From positions 186,001 to 250,000 of the forward strand of contig CAVUHK010000005.1 in the NCBI GenBank assembly GCA_963741315.1: a stretch of 64,000 nt of DNA. The letters run 5' to 3'. The notes under the pieces are model-generated. The model was not told the origin of the DNA and did no database searches. It saw nothing but the letters and a program-made list of their open reading frames with translations. Below are positions 36,523 to 44,928 of the stretch, one piece after another. How positions within the stretch are numbered: position 1 is the first letter of the stretch; each line of letters opens with the position of its first letter. Position numbers and translations under genes: made by a program. The DNA comes from PALSA-1003 sp963741315. Lineage in GTDB: Bacteria; Pseudomonadota; Gammaproteobacteria; Burkholderiales; Casimicrobiaceae.

Positions 36523-37983
36523 TCATGACATCACCCACGTGTCCTTGGTGCCGCCGCCCTGCGACGAATTGACGACCAGCGAACCTTCGCGCAAGGCGAC
36601 CCGGGTCAGTCCGCCGGGAACCAGGTTCACCGACTTGCCCGACAGCACGTACGGCCGCAGGTCGATGTGGCGAGGTGCCAGTCCCGACGCGGTGAACGTG
36701 GGACAGGTCGACAGCGACAGGGTCGGCTGCGCAATGTACTTGTCCGGCTCGGCGAGGATGCGCGCGCGAAACGCTTCACGCTCGGCCGCGCTGGCGGCCG
36801 GGCCGACCAGCATGCCGTAGCCGCCGGCGCCGTGCACTTCCTTGACCACCAGTTCGGCGAGATGCTCGAGGCAATACGACAGTTCGTCCGGCTTGCGCAG
36901 TTGCCAGGTCGGCACGTTGTTCAGAATCGGCTCCTCGGTCAGGTAGAAGCGGATCATGTCGGGTACGAACGGATAGATCGACTTGTCATCCGCGACGCCG
37001 GTGCCGATGGCGTTGGCGAGCGTGACCTTGCCCGCGCGGTAGGCCGCGAACAAACCGGGCACGCCGATCATCGAGTCCTTGCGGAACGCGCTGGGATCGA
37101 GGAAATCGTCGTCGACCCGGCGGTAGAGCACGTGCACGCGCTTCGGGCCGCGCGTGGTGCGCATGTAGACCGCGTCGTTCTGCACGAACAGGTCCGCGCC
37201 CTCGACCAGCTCGACGCCCATCTGCTGGGCCAGGAAGGCGTGTTCGAAATACGCCGAGTTGTAGGCGCCGGGCGTCATGACCGCGACTTCGGGCTGTTCC
37301 TCGCCGGCCGGCGCGACCCCGCGCAGGTTCTCCAGCAGCAGGTCCGGGTAGTGCTCCACCGGCTTGATCGACTGGGTCGCGAACAGTTCCGGGAACAGCC
37401 GCATCATCATCTTGCGGTTCTCGAGCATGTACGACACGCCCGAGGGGACGCGCAGGTTGTCCTCGAGGACGTAATACTCACCGGCGCCGGCGCGCACGAC
37501 GTCGACGCCGGCGATGTGCGCGTAGATGCCGCCCGGGACGTCCATCCCCTGCATCTCGCGCCGGTACTGCGAATTCGCGAGCACGCGCTCGGCTGGCAGC
37601 ACACCTGCCTTCAGGATTGCCTGGTCATGGTAGATGTCGTGCAGGAACATGTTGAGCGCCCGCACGCGCTGCTTCAAACCCTGCTCCAGTACGCGCCATT
37701 CGGCCGCAGGGATGATCCGGGGAACGATGTCGAACGGGATCAGGCGTTCGGTGCCGGCGTCTTCGCCGTACACCGCGAAAGTGATTCCGACGCGATGGAA
37801 GGCCCGCTCGGCTTCTTCCCGCTTTTGGGCGATCTTGTCGGCCGGTGTGCGCTGCAACCAATCGGCAAAAGCCTGGTAATGGTCGCGCACGCCGGACCCG
37901 GCAGTACGCATTTCATCGTAATTGGTACGGGACACGGGCGCCGAATTCGAGATTTGTGACTGTTTTAGCAAGACTTGAGCCAA
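36523..37983 (-). CDS. Circularly permuted type 2 ATP-grasp protein
   Basis: A 486-residue protein of the circularly permuted ATP-grasp type 2 family. Characteristic parts are ERLIPFDIVPRIIPAAEWRV, GVDVVRAGAGEYYVLEDNLR, PSGVSYMLENRKMM, VHVLYRRVDDDFLDPSAFRK, TLANAIGTGVADDKSIYPFV and GLTRVALREGSLVVNSSQGG. ATP-grasp enzymes join a carboxylate to an amine via an acyl-phosphate, so with transglutaminase and Anbu it may attach a peptide or amino acid to a target. Start is a TTG at 37983; the next ATG would cut into the conserved N-terminus only slightly. First gene of the cluster. Confidence 0.9.
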   Translation of the reverse strand: MAQVLLKQSQISNSAPVSRTNYDEMRTAGSGVRDHYQAFADWLQRTPADKIAQKREEAERAFHRVGITFAVYGEDAGTERLIPFDIVPRIIPAAEWRVLEQGLKQRVRALNMFLHDIYHDQAILKAGVLPAERVLANSQYRREMQGMDVPGGIYAHIAGVDVVRAGAGEYYVLEDNLRVPSGVSYMLENRKMMMRLFPELFATQSIKPVEHYPDLLLENLRGVAPAGEEQPEVAVMTPGAYNSAYFEHAFLAQQMGVELVEGADLFVQNDAVYMRTTRGPKRVHVLYRRVDDDFLDPSAFRKDSMIGVPGLFAAYRAGKVTLANAIGTGVADDKSIYPFVPDMIRFYLTEEPILNNVPTWQLRKPDELSYCLEHLAELVVKEVHGAGGYGMLVGPAASAAEREAFRARILAEPDKYIAQPTLSLSTCPTFTASGLAPRHIDLRPYVLSGKSVNLVPGGLTRVALREGSLVVNSSQGGGTKDTWVMS

Positions 37984-38181
37984 GAAGATTTTTGCTTTAC
38001 GGGCTAGAAGCTTATCGAAAATCCGCGCATTTCGATACGGGTTTCAACGCCCCGCCGGCCGCTTGACCGCACCGGTTTGGTGCTGTTTTTGTTCAGGACG
38101 AGCCTGGACAAAGTCCATTCCTGGTTTGACCCTTCGAGGGGCGCCGTGCTTAAATACTCACTCCTGTCTGGGTTCGCGCGC

Positions 38182-38256
38182 GGGCGGTTAGCTCAGTGGT
38201 AGAGCATTGCCTTCACACGGCAGGGGTCACTGGTTCGAAACCAGTATCGCCCACCA
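38182..38256 (+). tRNA. tRNA-Val (CAC)
   Basis: A 75-base cloverleaf with encoded CCA. The acceptor stem GGGCGGU pairs with AUCGCCC (one G-U pair), the D-arm reads UUAGCUCAGUGGUAGAG, the anticodon loop UUCACAC gives CAC, and the T-arm is CUGGUUCGAAACCAG. Single-gene unit ended by the terminator at 38265. Confidence 0.95.
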
Positions 38257-38264
38257 TGGAACCA

Positions 38265-38298
38265 AGGGGTTGCACGCAAGTGTAACCCCTATTTTTTT
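38265..38298 (+). terminator. Rho-independent terminator of tRNA-Val
   Basis: An 11-bp stem (arms AGGGGTTGCAC and GTGTAACCCCT, with one G-T pair) closed by a GCAA tetraloop and followed by A and seven T residues (38292-38298). It starts nine bases after the tRNA. Confidence 0.9.
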
Positions 38299-38377
38299 GG
38301 GCGCATCCGGCGAAATGCACCACATGTGCGCGTTTTTTGCATAGGATGAACGCGAAAATAAACCTTCACGCGCGTCA

Positions 38378-39082
38378 ATGATTGCTAATTCCGGAATTCG
38401 TCTTTCGGTCGACGCGTTGACCTTCGACGCTTACGGAACGCTGTTCGACGTGCAATCCGTGGCAGCCACTGCGGAGCGCCTGTTCCCCCAACGCGGCACT
38501 GCTTTGTCGCAGCTGTGGCGTACCAAACAGCTCGAATATTCGTGGCTGCAAAGTCTGATGCAGAGTCCGCATCAGCGACGCGAAGACTTCGCCGCACTGA
38601 CCGCACATGCGCTCGATTACGCGGCCGAAGCTTTGGGCCTCGCTCTGACCGGCGGCACGCGACATCGCCTGCTCGACACTTACCTCGATCTTGCCGCCTT
38701 CGACGATGCCGAGCCCGCGCTGGCCGCGCTGGCGCCGCTACCGCGAATCATCTTGTCCAATGGCACGCGCGCAATGCTCGAGCCACTCGCGGCGGCCACA
38801 GGACTCGCCGCACATCTCGACACCATTCTCTCGGTGGACGCAGCCGGTATCTACAAGCCCAGCCCGCGCGTCTACCAACTCGCGGTCGAGCACCTGAAGT
38901 TGCTGCCGGTCCGCATCGGCTTCGTCTCTGCCAACGGCTGGGATGCCGCCGGCGCCAAAGCCTTCGGCCTGACATCGATCTGGATCAATCGCGCCGGCGC
39001 GCCCTTCGAGCGGCACGGACCCAGGCCCGATGCAGTGCTGCGCTCGCTCGCGGAACTGCCGGCGCTGCTGGGCAAGACCTAG
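38378..39082 (+). CDS. Haloacid dehalogenase, type II (HAD superfamily)
   Basis: A 234-residue HAD hydrolase of the L-2-haloacid dehalogenase group. The nucleophile is Asp17 in LTFDAYGTLFDVQS; motif II is IILSNGTRAMLEP; motif III lysine is in YKPSPRVYQLAVEHL; motif IV is FVSANGWDAAGAKAFG. The SANGWD form and the Asn-rich spacing fit type II dehalogenases, which displace halide from 2-haloacids with inversion. Many annotated members have not been tested, so phosphatase activity is possible. Convergent with the SDR gene; no ribosome site stands out before the ATG. Confidence 0.85.
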   Translation: MIANSGIRLSVDALTFDAYGTLFDVQSVAATAERLFPQRGTALSQLWRTKQLEYSWLQSLMQSPHQRREDFAALTAHALDYAAEALGLALTGGTRHRLLDTYLDLAAFDDAEPALAALAPLPRIILSNGTRAMLEPLAAATGLAAHLDTILSVDAAGIYKPSPRVYQLAVEHLKLLPVRIGFVSANGWDAAGAKAFGLTSIWINRAGAPFERHGPRPDAVLRSLAELPALLGKT

Positions 39083-39085
39083 CAC

Positions 39086-39850
39086 CTACACCATGTACTG
39101 CCCGCCGTTGACCTCGATCACCTGCCCGGTCACGTAGCCGCTCATCGCGTCCGACGCGAGGTAGAGGAAGGTGCCGGCGCATTCGTCGGGCGCACCGAGA
39201 CGGTTCATCGGGACCGTTGCCTGCATCGCCTTGAGCTGTTCGGCCGAAGAGTAGCGCTCGTGAAACGGCGTTGTGATGACTCCGGGCGACACCGCGTTCA
39301 CGCGGATCCTGTCTCCGACGACTTCCTTCGCCCAGCCGTGCGTCGCCGTCGAGATGAATCCCTTGGCGCCCGCATAGATGATCGCGCCGCCGCCGCCGCC
39401 GTGACGCGCCGCGATCGAGCTGACGTTGATCACGTTGCCTCCTCCCTGCTTGCGCATCATCGGGATCACCTCGTGCATGAACATCGCGACCTGGGTCACG
39501 TTGAGAGCGAGCACCTTGCCCAGGTAATCCTCGGTGTAGTCCTCGATCTTGGTGCGTCCGATCATGCCGCCGGCGTTATTGATCAGCACGTCGATCCTGC
39601 CGAAGGCGGCCAGCGCCTCCGCCGCAATGCGCTTGACGTTCGCGGCCTGCATCACGTCGCCGGCGACCAGCTTGGCCTCCGCGCCCGCGGCTTTCACTGC
39701 GGCTGCGACTGCTTCGGCCGCGTCGCGGCTCGCGTTGTAGTGAATGACCAGCTTGCTGCCGACGCGCGCAAAGGCGAGCGCGGCAGCGGCGCCGATGCCA
39801 GTCGACGCGCCGGTGATGAACACGACTTTCCCCTTGAGATCCGAAGCCAT
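39086..39850 (-). CDS. Short-chain dehydrogenase/reductase
   Basis: A 254-residue SDR with all the classical motifs: TGASTGIG for cofactor binding, NNAGG, the serine in NVSSIAARH, and YAGAK for Tyr and Lys. The C-terminus GQVIEVNGGQYMV is typical of the FabG-like subgroup. NADP(H) or NAD(H) preference and substrate cannot be settled. The start at 39850 has a CGGAGGAA ribosome site, which decides against upstream in-frame codons. Convergent with the dehalogenase gene, with three bases between stops. Confidence 0.88.
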   Translation of the reverse strand: MASDLKGKVVFITGASTGIGAAAALAFARVGSKLVIHYNASRDAAEAVAAAVKAAGAEAKLVAGDVMQAANVKRIAAEALAAFGRIDVLINNAGGMIGRTKIEDYTEDYLGKVLALNVTQVAMFMHEVIPMMRKQGGGNVINVSSIAARHGGGGGAIIYAGAKGFISTATHGWAKEVVGDRIRVNAVSPGVITTPFHERYSSAEQLKAMQATVPMNRLGAPDECAGTFLYLASDAMSGYVTGQVIEVNGGQYMV

Positions 39851-39971
39851 CGTTCCTCCGTTGAAGTGGAATTGCAGGTGCAGTGCGGTAGCGCGGGTGC
39901 CGGCATTGTGAGGCATTGCGCACGATCGGCACAGGTATCCCTGCGCTGTCTGTCGCAGCGAGCCGTCGGCG

Positions 39972-40883
39972 TCAGCTTGCAGCCATCGCTTTACGCAAGT
40001 CGTCGCGGCAAGCCGCGACGGCCTCGCGGATCGCTGCTATCGCCGTCGGCCTCGGAAAGCTCTTGCGGTACGCGAGCGCGATACGGCGCGACGGCACCGG
40101 CTTGGCAAACGGCACCGAGATCACCAGCTGGCTGTGATACCTCGGTGTGAGCGCGTCGCGAGGCAGCACCGATACGCCCAGTCCCGAGGCGACCATGTTG
40201 CGGATCGTTTCCAGCGAATTGGTGCGGGTGACCGGCGCGCCGCCTCGATTGAGTTCCGGGCAGCTTTCGAGCACCTGGTCGCGAAAGCAATGCCCGACGT
40301 TGAGCAGGATCGCGTGCTCGCCTTGCAGCTCGGAGGGCTGGATCGACTTGCGCTTCGCCCATGGATGATCGCGTGGCACGACGACCTGGAACGGCTCCTC
40401 ATAGAGAAATTCGGCGACGACCCCGGGCGGCTCGAAGGGCAGCGCGATGATGGCGGCATCGATGCGCCCCGACTTGAGCGCGCTTTCGAGTACCTCGGTG
40501 ATGTTCTCCTCGATCTCCAGCGGCATCTGCGGCGCGCGTTCGTGCAAGGCCGGGATGAGGTCCGGCAGCAGGTAGGGCGCAACGGTATGGATCGCGCCGA
40601 GCCGGAAGACCCCCACCAGCTGGTTGCGTCCCGCCTGCGCGATGTCGCGGATGCGCGCCGCCTCTTCGAGCACTTTCTGCGCCTGCTCGACGATGCGCTC
40701 GCCGACCGGGGTCACGGTGACCTCGGACTTGCCGCGCTCGAAGAGCTGCGCGCCGAGTTCCTCTTCGAGTTTCTGGATCGCCACCGACAGCGCCGGCTGG
40801 CTGACAAAACAGCGCAGCGCGGCCCGGCCGAAGCTTCGTTCCTGCGCGACCGCGACAATGTAGCGCAACTCGTTGAAGGTCAT
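39972..40883 (-). CDS. oxyR: Hydrogen peroxide sensor OxyR
   Basis: A 303-residue LysR-type regulator. The winged helix-turn-helix is at residues 1-60 (FGRAALRCFVSQPALSVAIQ). The redox pair is Cys199 and Cys208 in NVGHCFRDQVLESCPE, at the same positions as in E. coli OxyR, so peroxide should oxidise it to the disulfide form that activates catalase and peroxiredoxin genes. Later motifs (TNSLETIRNMVASGLGVSVL) also match. The ATG overlaps the stop of galU by four bases (ATGA), an unusual placement. No catalase gene is next to it here. Confidence 0.93.
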   Translation of the reverse strand: MTFNELRYIVAVAQERSFGRAALRCFVSQPALSVAIQKLEEELGAQLFERGKSEVTVTPVGERIVEQAQKVLEEAARIRDIAQAGRNQLVGVFRLGAIHTVAPYLLPDLIPALHERAPQMPLEIEENITEVLESALKSGRIDAAIIALPFEPPGVVAEFLYEEPFQVVVPRDHPWAKRKSIQPSELQGEHAILLNVGHCFRDQVLESCPELNRGGAPVTRTNSLETIRNMVASGLGVSVLPRDALTPRYHSQLVISVPFAKPVPSRRIALAYRKSFPRPTAIAAIREAVAACRDDLRKAMAAS

Positions 40884-41758
40884 TGGCGCCGTTTGAGAAA
40901 CTGCGCGAAACGCGCGCCGACTTCCGGATGTTTGAGGGCGAGTTCTACCGTCGCTTCGAGATAGCCCAGCTTGCTGCCGCAGTCGTAGCGTCGACCTTCG
41001 AACTCGTACGCAACCACACGTTCTTCGGCGAGCAAGCGCGAAATGCCGTCGGTCAGCTGGATTTCGCCGCCGGCGCCCGGCGGCATGGTACGCAAATGAT
41101 GGAAGATGCGCGGAGTAAGGACATAGCGGCCGACCACCGCGAGCGTCGAGGGCGTCGATCCGGCCTTCGGCTTCTCGACCATGCGGCTTATGCGACTGAT
41201 CCGCGGATTCGTCGGCTCGGCGTCCGCTTCGACGATCCCCCAGCTGCCGATCTCTGCGGCCGGCACGTGCATGACACCGATCGCCGACGCGCCTTCGCGA
41301 CCGGCGACATCGACCATCTGCCGCATCACGGGCACCTCCGCGTCGATCAGGTCGTCGGCGAGCACCACCGCGAACGGCTCATCGCCCACGACGGGCGCTG
41401 CACAGAGCACCGCGTGGCCGAGCCCCAGCGCTTCGGCCTGGCGAATGTAGATGCAGTTGATGCCGCGGGGCACCGCCGCCTGCACCGCCTCGAGCAGCTC
41501 GCTTTTGTTGCGCGCAGCGAGCTCGGTCTCGAGCTCGTAGGCCTTGTCGAAGTGATCCTCGATCGCGCGCTTGTTGCGGCCGGTGATGAAGATCATGTCG
41601 GTGATGCCGGCGGCCGCGGCTTCCTCGACCGCGTACTGGATCAGGGGCTTGTCGACAACTGGAAGCATTTCCTTCGGACTGGCCTTGGTGGCTGGCAGGA
41701 AGCGACTGCCGAGACCCGCGACCGGGAAAACTGCCTTGGTGATCTTACCGAGTGCCAT
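40880..41758 (-). CDS. galU: UTP-glucose-1-phosphate uridylyltransferase
   Basis: A 292-residue GalU that makes UDP-glucose from UTP and glucose 1-phosphate, for polysaccharide and LPS synthesis. The nucleotide-binding signature is AVFPVAGLGSRFLPATKASP, followed by KEMLPVVDKPLIQYAVEEA, VLADDLIDAEVP and GGEIQLTDGISRLL. The start at 41758 lies 14 bases inside the end of ligA, and the stop overlaps the oxyR start: this stretch is packed without spacers. The frame is open far upstream, but the family begins here. Confidence 0.95.
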   Translation of the reverse strand: MALGKITKAVFPVAGLGSRFLPATKASPKEMLPVVDKPLIQYAVEEAAAAGITDMIFITGRNKRAIEDHFDKAYELETELAARNKSELLEAVQAAVPRGINCIYIRQAEALGLGHAVLCAAPVVGDEPFAVVLADDLIDAEVPVMRQMVDVAGREGASAIGVMHVPAAEIGSWGIVEADAEPTNPRISRISRMVEKPKAGSTPSTLAVVGRYVLTPRIFHHLRTMPPGAGGEIQLTDGISRLLAEERVVAYEFEGRRYDCGSKLGYLEATVELALKHPEVGARFAQFLKRRQ

Positions 41759-43769
41759 CGAGTAGTTTCCTGAGTTGTTGCTCATCGAGCACGGGTATCC
41801 CGAGTTCAACTGCGCGATCGAGCTTGCTGCCGGCATCGGCGCCGGCGATAACGTAGTGCGTTTTCTTCGATACGCTACCGGCGACTTTCCCACCCTGCCG
41901 CTCGATGAGCTCCTTGGCCTCGTCGCGCGACAAGCTGGGCAGCGCGCCGGTGAGCACGAATACCTGGCCGGCAAGCTTTCCTGTCGGGATCCGCTGCGGT
42001 TCGGTGTCGGGCCAATGTACCCCGGCGGCACGCAACTGGGCAATCACCTCGCGGTTGTGCGCCTCCGCAAAGAACTGCCGGATGCTCCGCGCGAGCACGG
42101 TGCCCACGTCGCGAACTTCCAGCAGCGCCGCCTCGTCGGCGTCGGCCAGCGCCTCCAGATTGCCGAAATGGCTGGCCAGATCCTTCGCGGTCGCTTCGCC
42201 GACATGGCGGATTCCCAGGGCGTAAATGAACCTCGCCAGCGTCGTGTCGCGACTGCGCTCGATGCCGGCGACGACGTTCGCCGCGGATTTCTCGGCCATG
42301 CGCTCCAGCTCCGCCAGTGCGGCGATGCCGAGCTTGTAGAGATCGTCCGGCGTGCGCACGATGTCGGCGTCGACCAACTGGTCGACAAGCTTGTCGCCGA
42401 GTCCTTCGATATCCATCGCCCGGCGGCTGGCAAAATGCAGCAGCGCCTGCTTGCGTTGCGCCGGGCACACCAGGCCACCCGAGCAGCGCGCGATGGCCTC
42501 GTCGGGCAGGCGCACGATCGCGGACCCGCATTCCGGACAGCGGGTCGGCATGACGAATTCCCGCGCACCCGCGGGACGCCGTTCGACGAGCACGCGCACG
42601 ACCTCGGGAATCACATCGCCCGCGCGGCGCACGATCACCGTGTCGCCGATACGCACATCCTTGCGTCGCAGCTCGTCCTCGTTGTGCAGCGTGGCGTTGG
42701 TCACGGTGACACCACCGACGAAGACGGGCTTGAGCCGGGCGACCGGCGTGATGGCGCCGGTGCGTCCCACCTGCACGCCAATGTCGACGATTTCGGTAGC
42801 CTGCTCTTCGGCGGGAAACTTGTGCGCCAGCGCGAAGCGCGGCGCGCGCGAGACGAAGCCAAGTTGCAGCTGGGCGGCGAAATCGTTGACCTTGTAGACA
42901 ACGCCGTCGATGTCGAAGGGCAATGCCTGCCGCTCGGCGCCAATCGCCCGGTAATAGTCGAGCAGGCCACCCAGCCCGGGCACCACCTTGCGCTGGCGCG
43001 TCACCGGCAACTGCAGCTCGTTCAGATAGTCGAGCAGCTCGGCATGCGTGCGTGGCGGCTTGACCGTGCCCCATTCGACCGCGCCGAGCCCGTAGGCGAA
43101 AAATGTCAGCTTGCGGGCCGCGGTGATCCTGGGATCGAGCTGGCGCAGCGCGCCCGCCGCAGCATTGCGCGGATTGACGAACACTTTCTCGCCGCGCTCC
43201 GCCTGCGCGGCATTGAGGGCCCGGAAGTCGCGCTTGAGCATCACCACTTCGCCACGCACTTCGAAGTGCGGCGGTGCCGCTCGCGCCAGCTTGAGTGGAA
43301 TGGCGCGAACCGTACGCAGATTGGCGGTGACGTTTTCGCCGCTGTAACCGTCGCCGCGGGTGGCGCCGACCGCAAGCTGTCCATTGACGTAGACAATGCT
43401 TACCGCAAGACCATCGAACTTGGGCTCCGCTGCATACTCGACGGTGGCGACGCCGAGCACCTCGCGTACGCGCTTGTCGAAGGCCGCGACCTCGTCGTCG
43501 GCGAACGCATTGTTCAGCGACAGCATCGGCAGTCGATGCGTCACCGTCGCGAACTCCCCGGCCGGCTCGCCGGCCACGCGCTGGGTGGGCGAATCAGGTG
43601 TTGCCAGCTGCGGATGCTCGCGCTCGATTGCCTCGAGCTCGCGGAACAGGCGGTCGAACTCGGCGTCGCTGATGGTCGGCGCGTCTTCGACGTAGTAGGC
43701 GTGATTGTGGCGGGCGATCTCGGTACGCAACGCGAGGGCGCGCGCGACTAGCTTCGGCGGAACCGCCAT
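41745..43769 (-). CDS. ligA: NAD-dependent DNA ligase
   Basis: A 674-residue LigA that seals nicks using NAD+. The N-terminal Ia domain has HNHAYYVEDAPTISDAEFDR; the adenylated lysine is Lys117 in EPKFDGLAVS; the OB-fold part includes AEEQATEIVDIGVQVGRTGA; four zinc cysteines lie in CPECGSAIVRLPDEAIARCS and GLVCPAQRK; helix-hairpin-helix repeats and a BRCT domain (LAGQVFVLTGALPSLSRDEA) complete the protein. Length is normal. It lies between zipA and galU on the minus strand; the zipA-ligA neighbourhood is conserved in many proteobacteria. Confidence 0.98.
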   Translation of the reverse strand: MAVPPKLVARALALRTEIARHNHAYYVEDAPTISDAEFDRLFRELEAIEREHPQLATPDSPTQRVAGEPAGEFATVTHRLPMLSLNNAFADDEVAAFDKRVREVLGVATVEYAAEPKFDGLAVSIVYVNGQLAVGATRGDGYSGENVTANLRTVRAIPLKLARAAPPHFEVRGEVVMLKRDFRALNAAQAERGEKVFVNPRNAAAGALRQLDPRITAARKLTFFAYGLGAVEWGTVKPPRTHAELLDYLNELQLPVTRQRKVVPGLGGLLDYYRAIGAERQALPFDIDGVVYKVNDFAAQLQLGFVSRAPRFALAHKFPAEEQATEIVDIGVQVGRTGAITPVARLKPVFVGGVTVTNATLHNEDELRRKDVRIGDTVIVRRAGDVIPEVVRVLVERRPAGAREFVMPTRCPECGSAIVRLPDEAIARCSGGLVCPAQRKQALLHFASRRAMDIEGLGDKLVDQLVDADIVRTPDDLYKLGIAALAELERMAEKSAANVVAGIERSRDTTLARFIYALGIRHVGEATAKDLASHFGNLEALADADEAALLEVRDVGTVLARSIRQFFAEAHNREVIAQLRAAGVHWPDTEPQRIPTGKLAGQVFVLTGALPSLSRDEAKELIERQGGKVAGSVSKKTHYVIAGADAGSKLDRAVELGIPVLDEQQLRKLLDGTR

Positions 43770-43779
43770 GGCGGGGACG

Positions 43780-44913
43780 CTAGCCGAACAGGCGCAACGC
43801 GCGCGGACCGCCTGGTTCGATATTGGCCTCGCGCAATGCCGCGGCAGTCGCCTGGACCTGGCCCCGGATCGCGGCCAGCGAAGTGTCGTTCAGTGGCCGG
43901 CGGTTATCGTCGACCAGCACACATTCGAGCGTCTGTGTCATGCGCTTCGCAGCCATGCGCATCTGGTCGAAGGCGCGCACGGGATCGGGCACGCGCGGCA
44001 CGTCGAGCAGGAAAACGACTCCCGGCGTCGCCATCGCACGCAGGCTCTCCGCGGTAAATGCATCCTCGCGCAGATTCTGCAGGCTGTAGAGCTTGGCGCC
44101 CGTATCGTCCTGGAGGTAGTCGAATTGCCCCGCCGGCGTCAGCCGGAATCCGGCGGCCTCGGCGACACCGCGCAGGCGCGTACCAGCGATCTGGCCGAGT
44201 TCGCTCTTGAGCAAGGTCAGACCGATCTGGACGTCGAGGTCCGCGCACAGCCGATCGAGCGCCTCGCCACGCGCCGCCTCGGCCGCGGGGTCGCTGAATT
44301 CGCAGTCGGCGGGCAGCCCGGACGCCACCTGCTTGACCAGGCGCATGAACGTGGCGACCTCGTCTTGCGTGGCGGCGCCGGAACGATTGGCCAGCAACAG
44401 GCACGCCGCAAGTTCCTGCCACGGCCCGCTGGTCGCGGCGTCGATCTGCTGCCAGGGCAGGCCGGGCGCCCGGCGTCCCAGCCAGCGCGACGGCTTGGCG
44501 GTAACCTGAACCAGCGCTCCCGTCAGCGCCGCCGCGGGGACTGCCTGCTGCGGACGCAGGATGACTACGCACTCGATATCCGGATCGGGCGCGACGCCGG
44601 CGCGCTCGGCTCGCGTCGGCGGCTCGGGCAACGGTTCGTCGACATACGCATCGTCCTCCGGCTCGGGCAACGCTTCGGCAGGAGCCTCGGCGGCATCATC
44701 GGCAACAGCGACGCTGCCACCCGATCCGGTCGCCGCGGCGTTGTTGTACATCGGCTCGACGCGGTCGGCGCCACGCGTCGCATCGTCGGGCTTGTGAAAC
44801 GCCGCGTCGATGCGCCGGCGCACACGCCGCTCCTGCAGCCAGTTGACCACGACGACGCCGATCACCAGGACCACGCCGGCGACGAGCAGACCAATGAACA
44901 GCGGATTCATCAT
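43780..44913 (-). CDS. zipA: Cell division protein ZipA
   Basis: A 377-residue protein with an N-terminal membrane helix (PLFIGLLVAGVVLVIGVVVV), a basic patch (QERRVRRRIDAAF), a Pro/Glu-rich linker, and a C-terminal globular domain holding FRLTPAGQFDYLQDDTGAKL and VVFLLDVPRVPDPVRAFDQM, as in the FtsZ-binding domain of ZipA. It anchors FtsZ to the membrane during division. The ATG at 44913 is taken; a GTG just before it and an ATG just after it are also possible. It sits between smc and ligA, the usual context. Confidence 0.88.
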   Translation of the reverse strand: MMNPLFIGLLVAGVVLVIGVVVVNWLQERRVRRRIDAAFHKPDDATRGADRVEPMYNNAAATGSGGSVAVADDAAEAPAEALPEPEDDAYVDEPLPEPPTRAERAGVAPDPDIECVVILRPQQAVPAAALTGALVQVTAKPSRWLGRRAPGLPWQQIDAATSGPWQELAACLLLANRSGAATQDEVATFMRLVKQVASGLPADCEFSDPAAEAARGEALDRLCADLDVQIGLTLLKSELGQIAGTRLRGVAEAAGFRLTPAGQFDYLQDDTGAKLYSLQNLREDAFTAESLRAMATPGVVFLLDVPRVPDPVRAFDQMRMAAKRMTQTLECVLVDDNRRPLNDTSLAAIRGQVQATAAALREANIEPGGPRALRLFG

Positions 44914-44928
44914 CACGGCGTCGGCACG

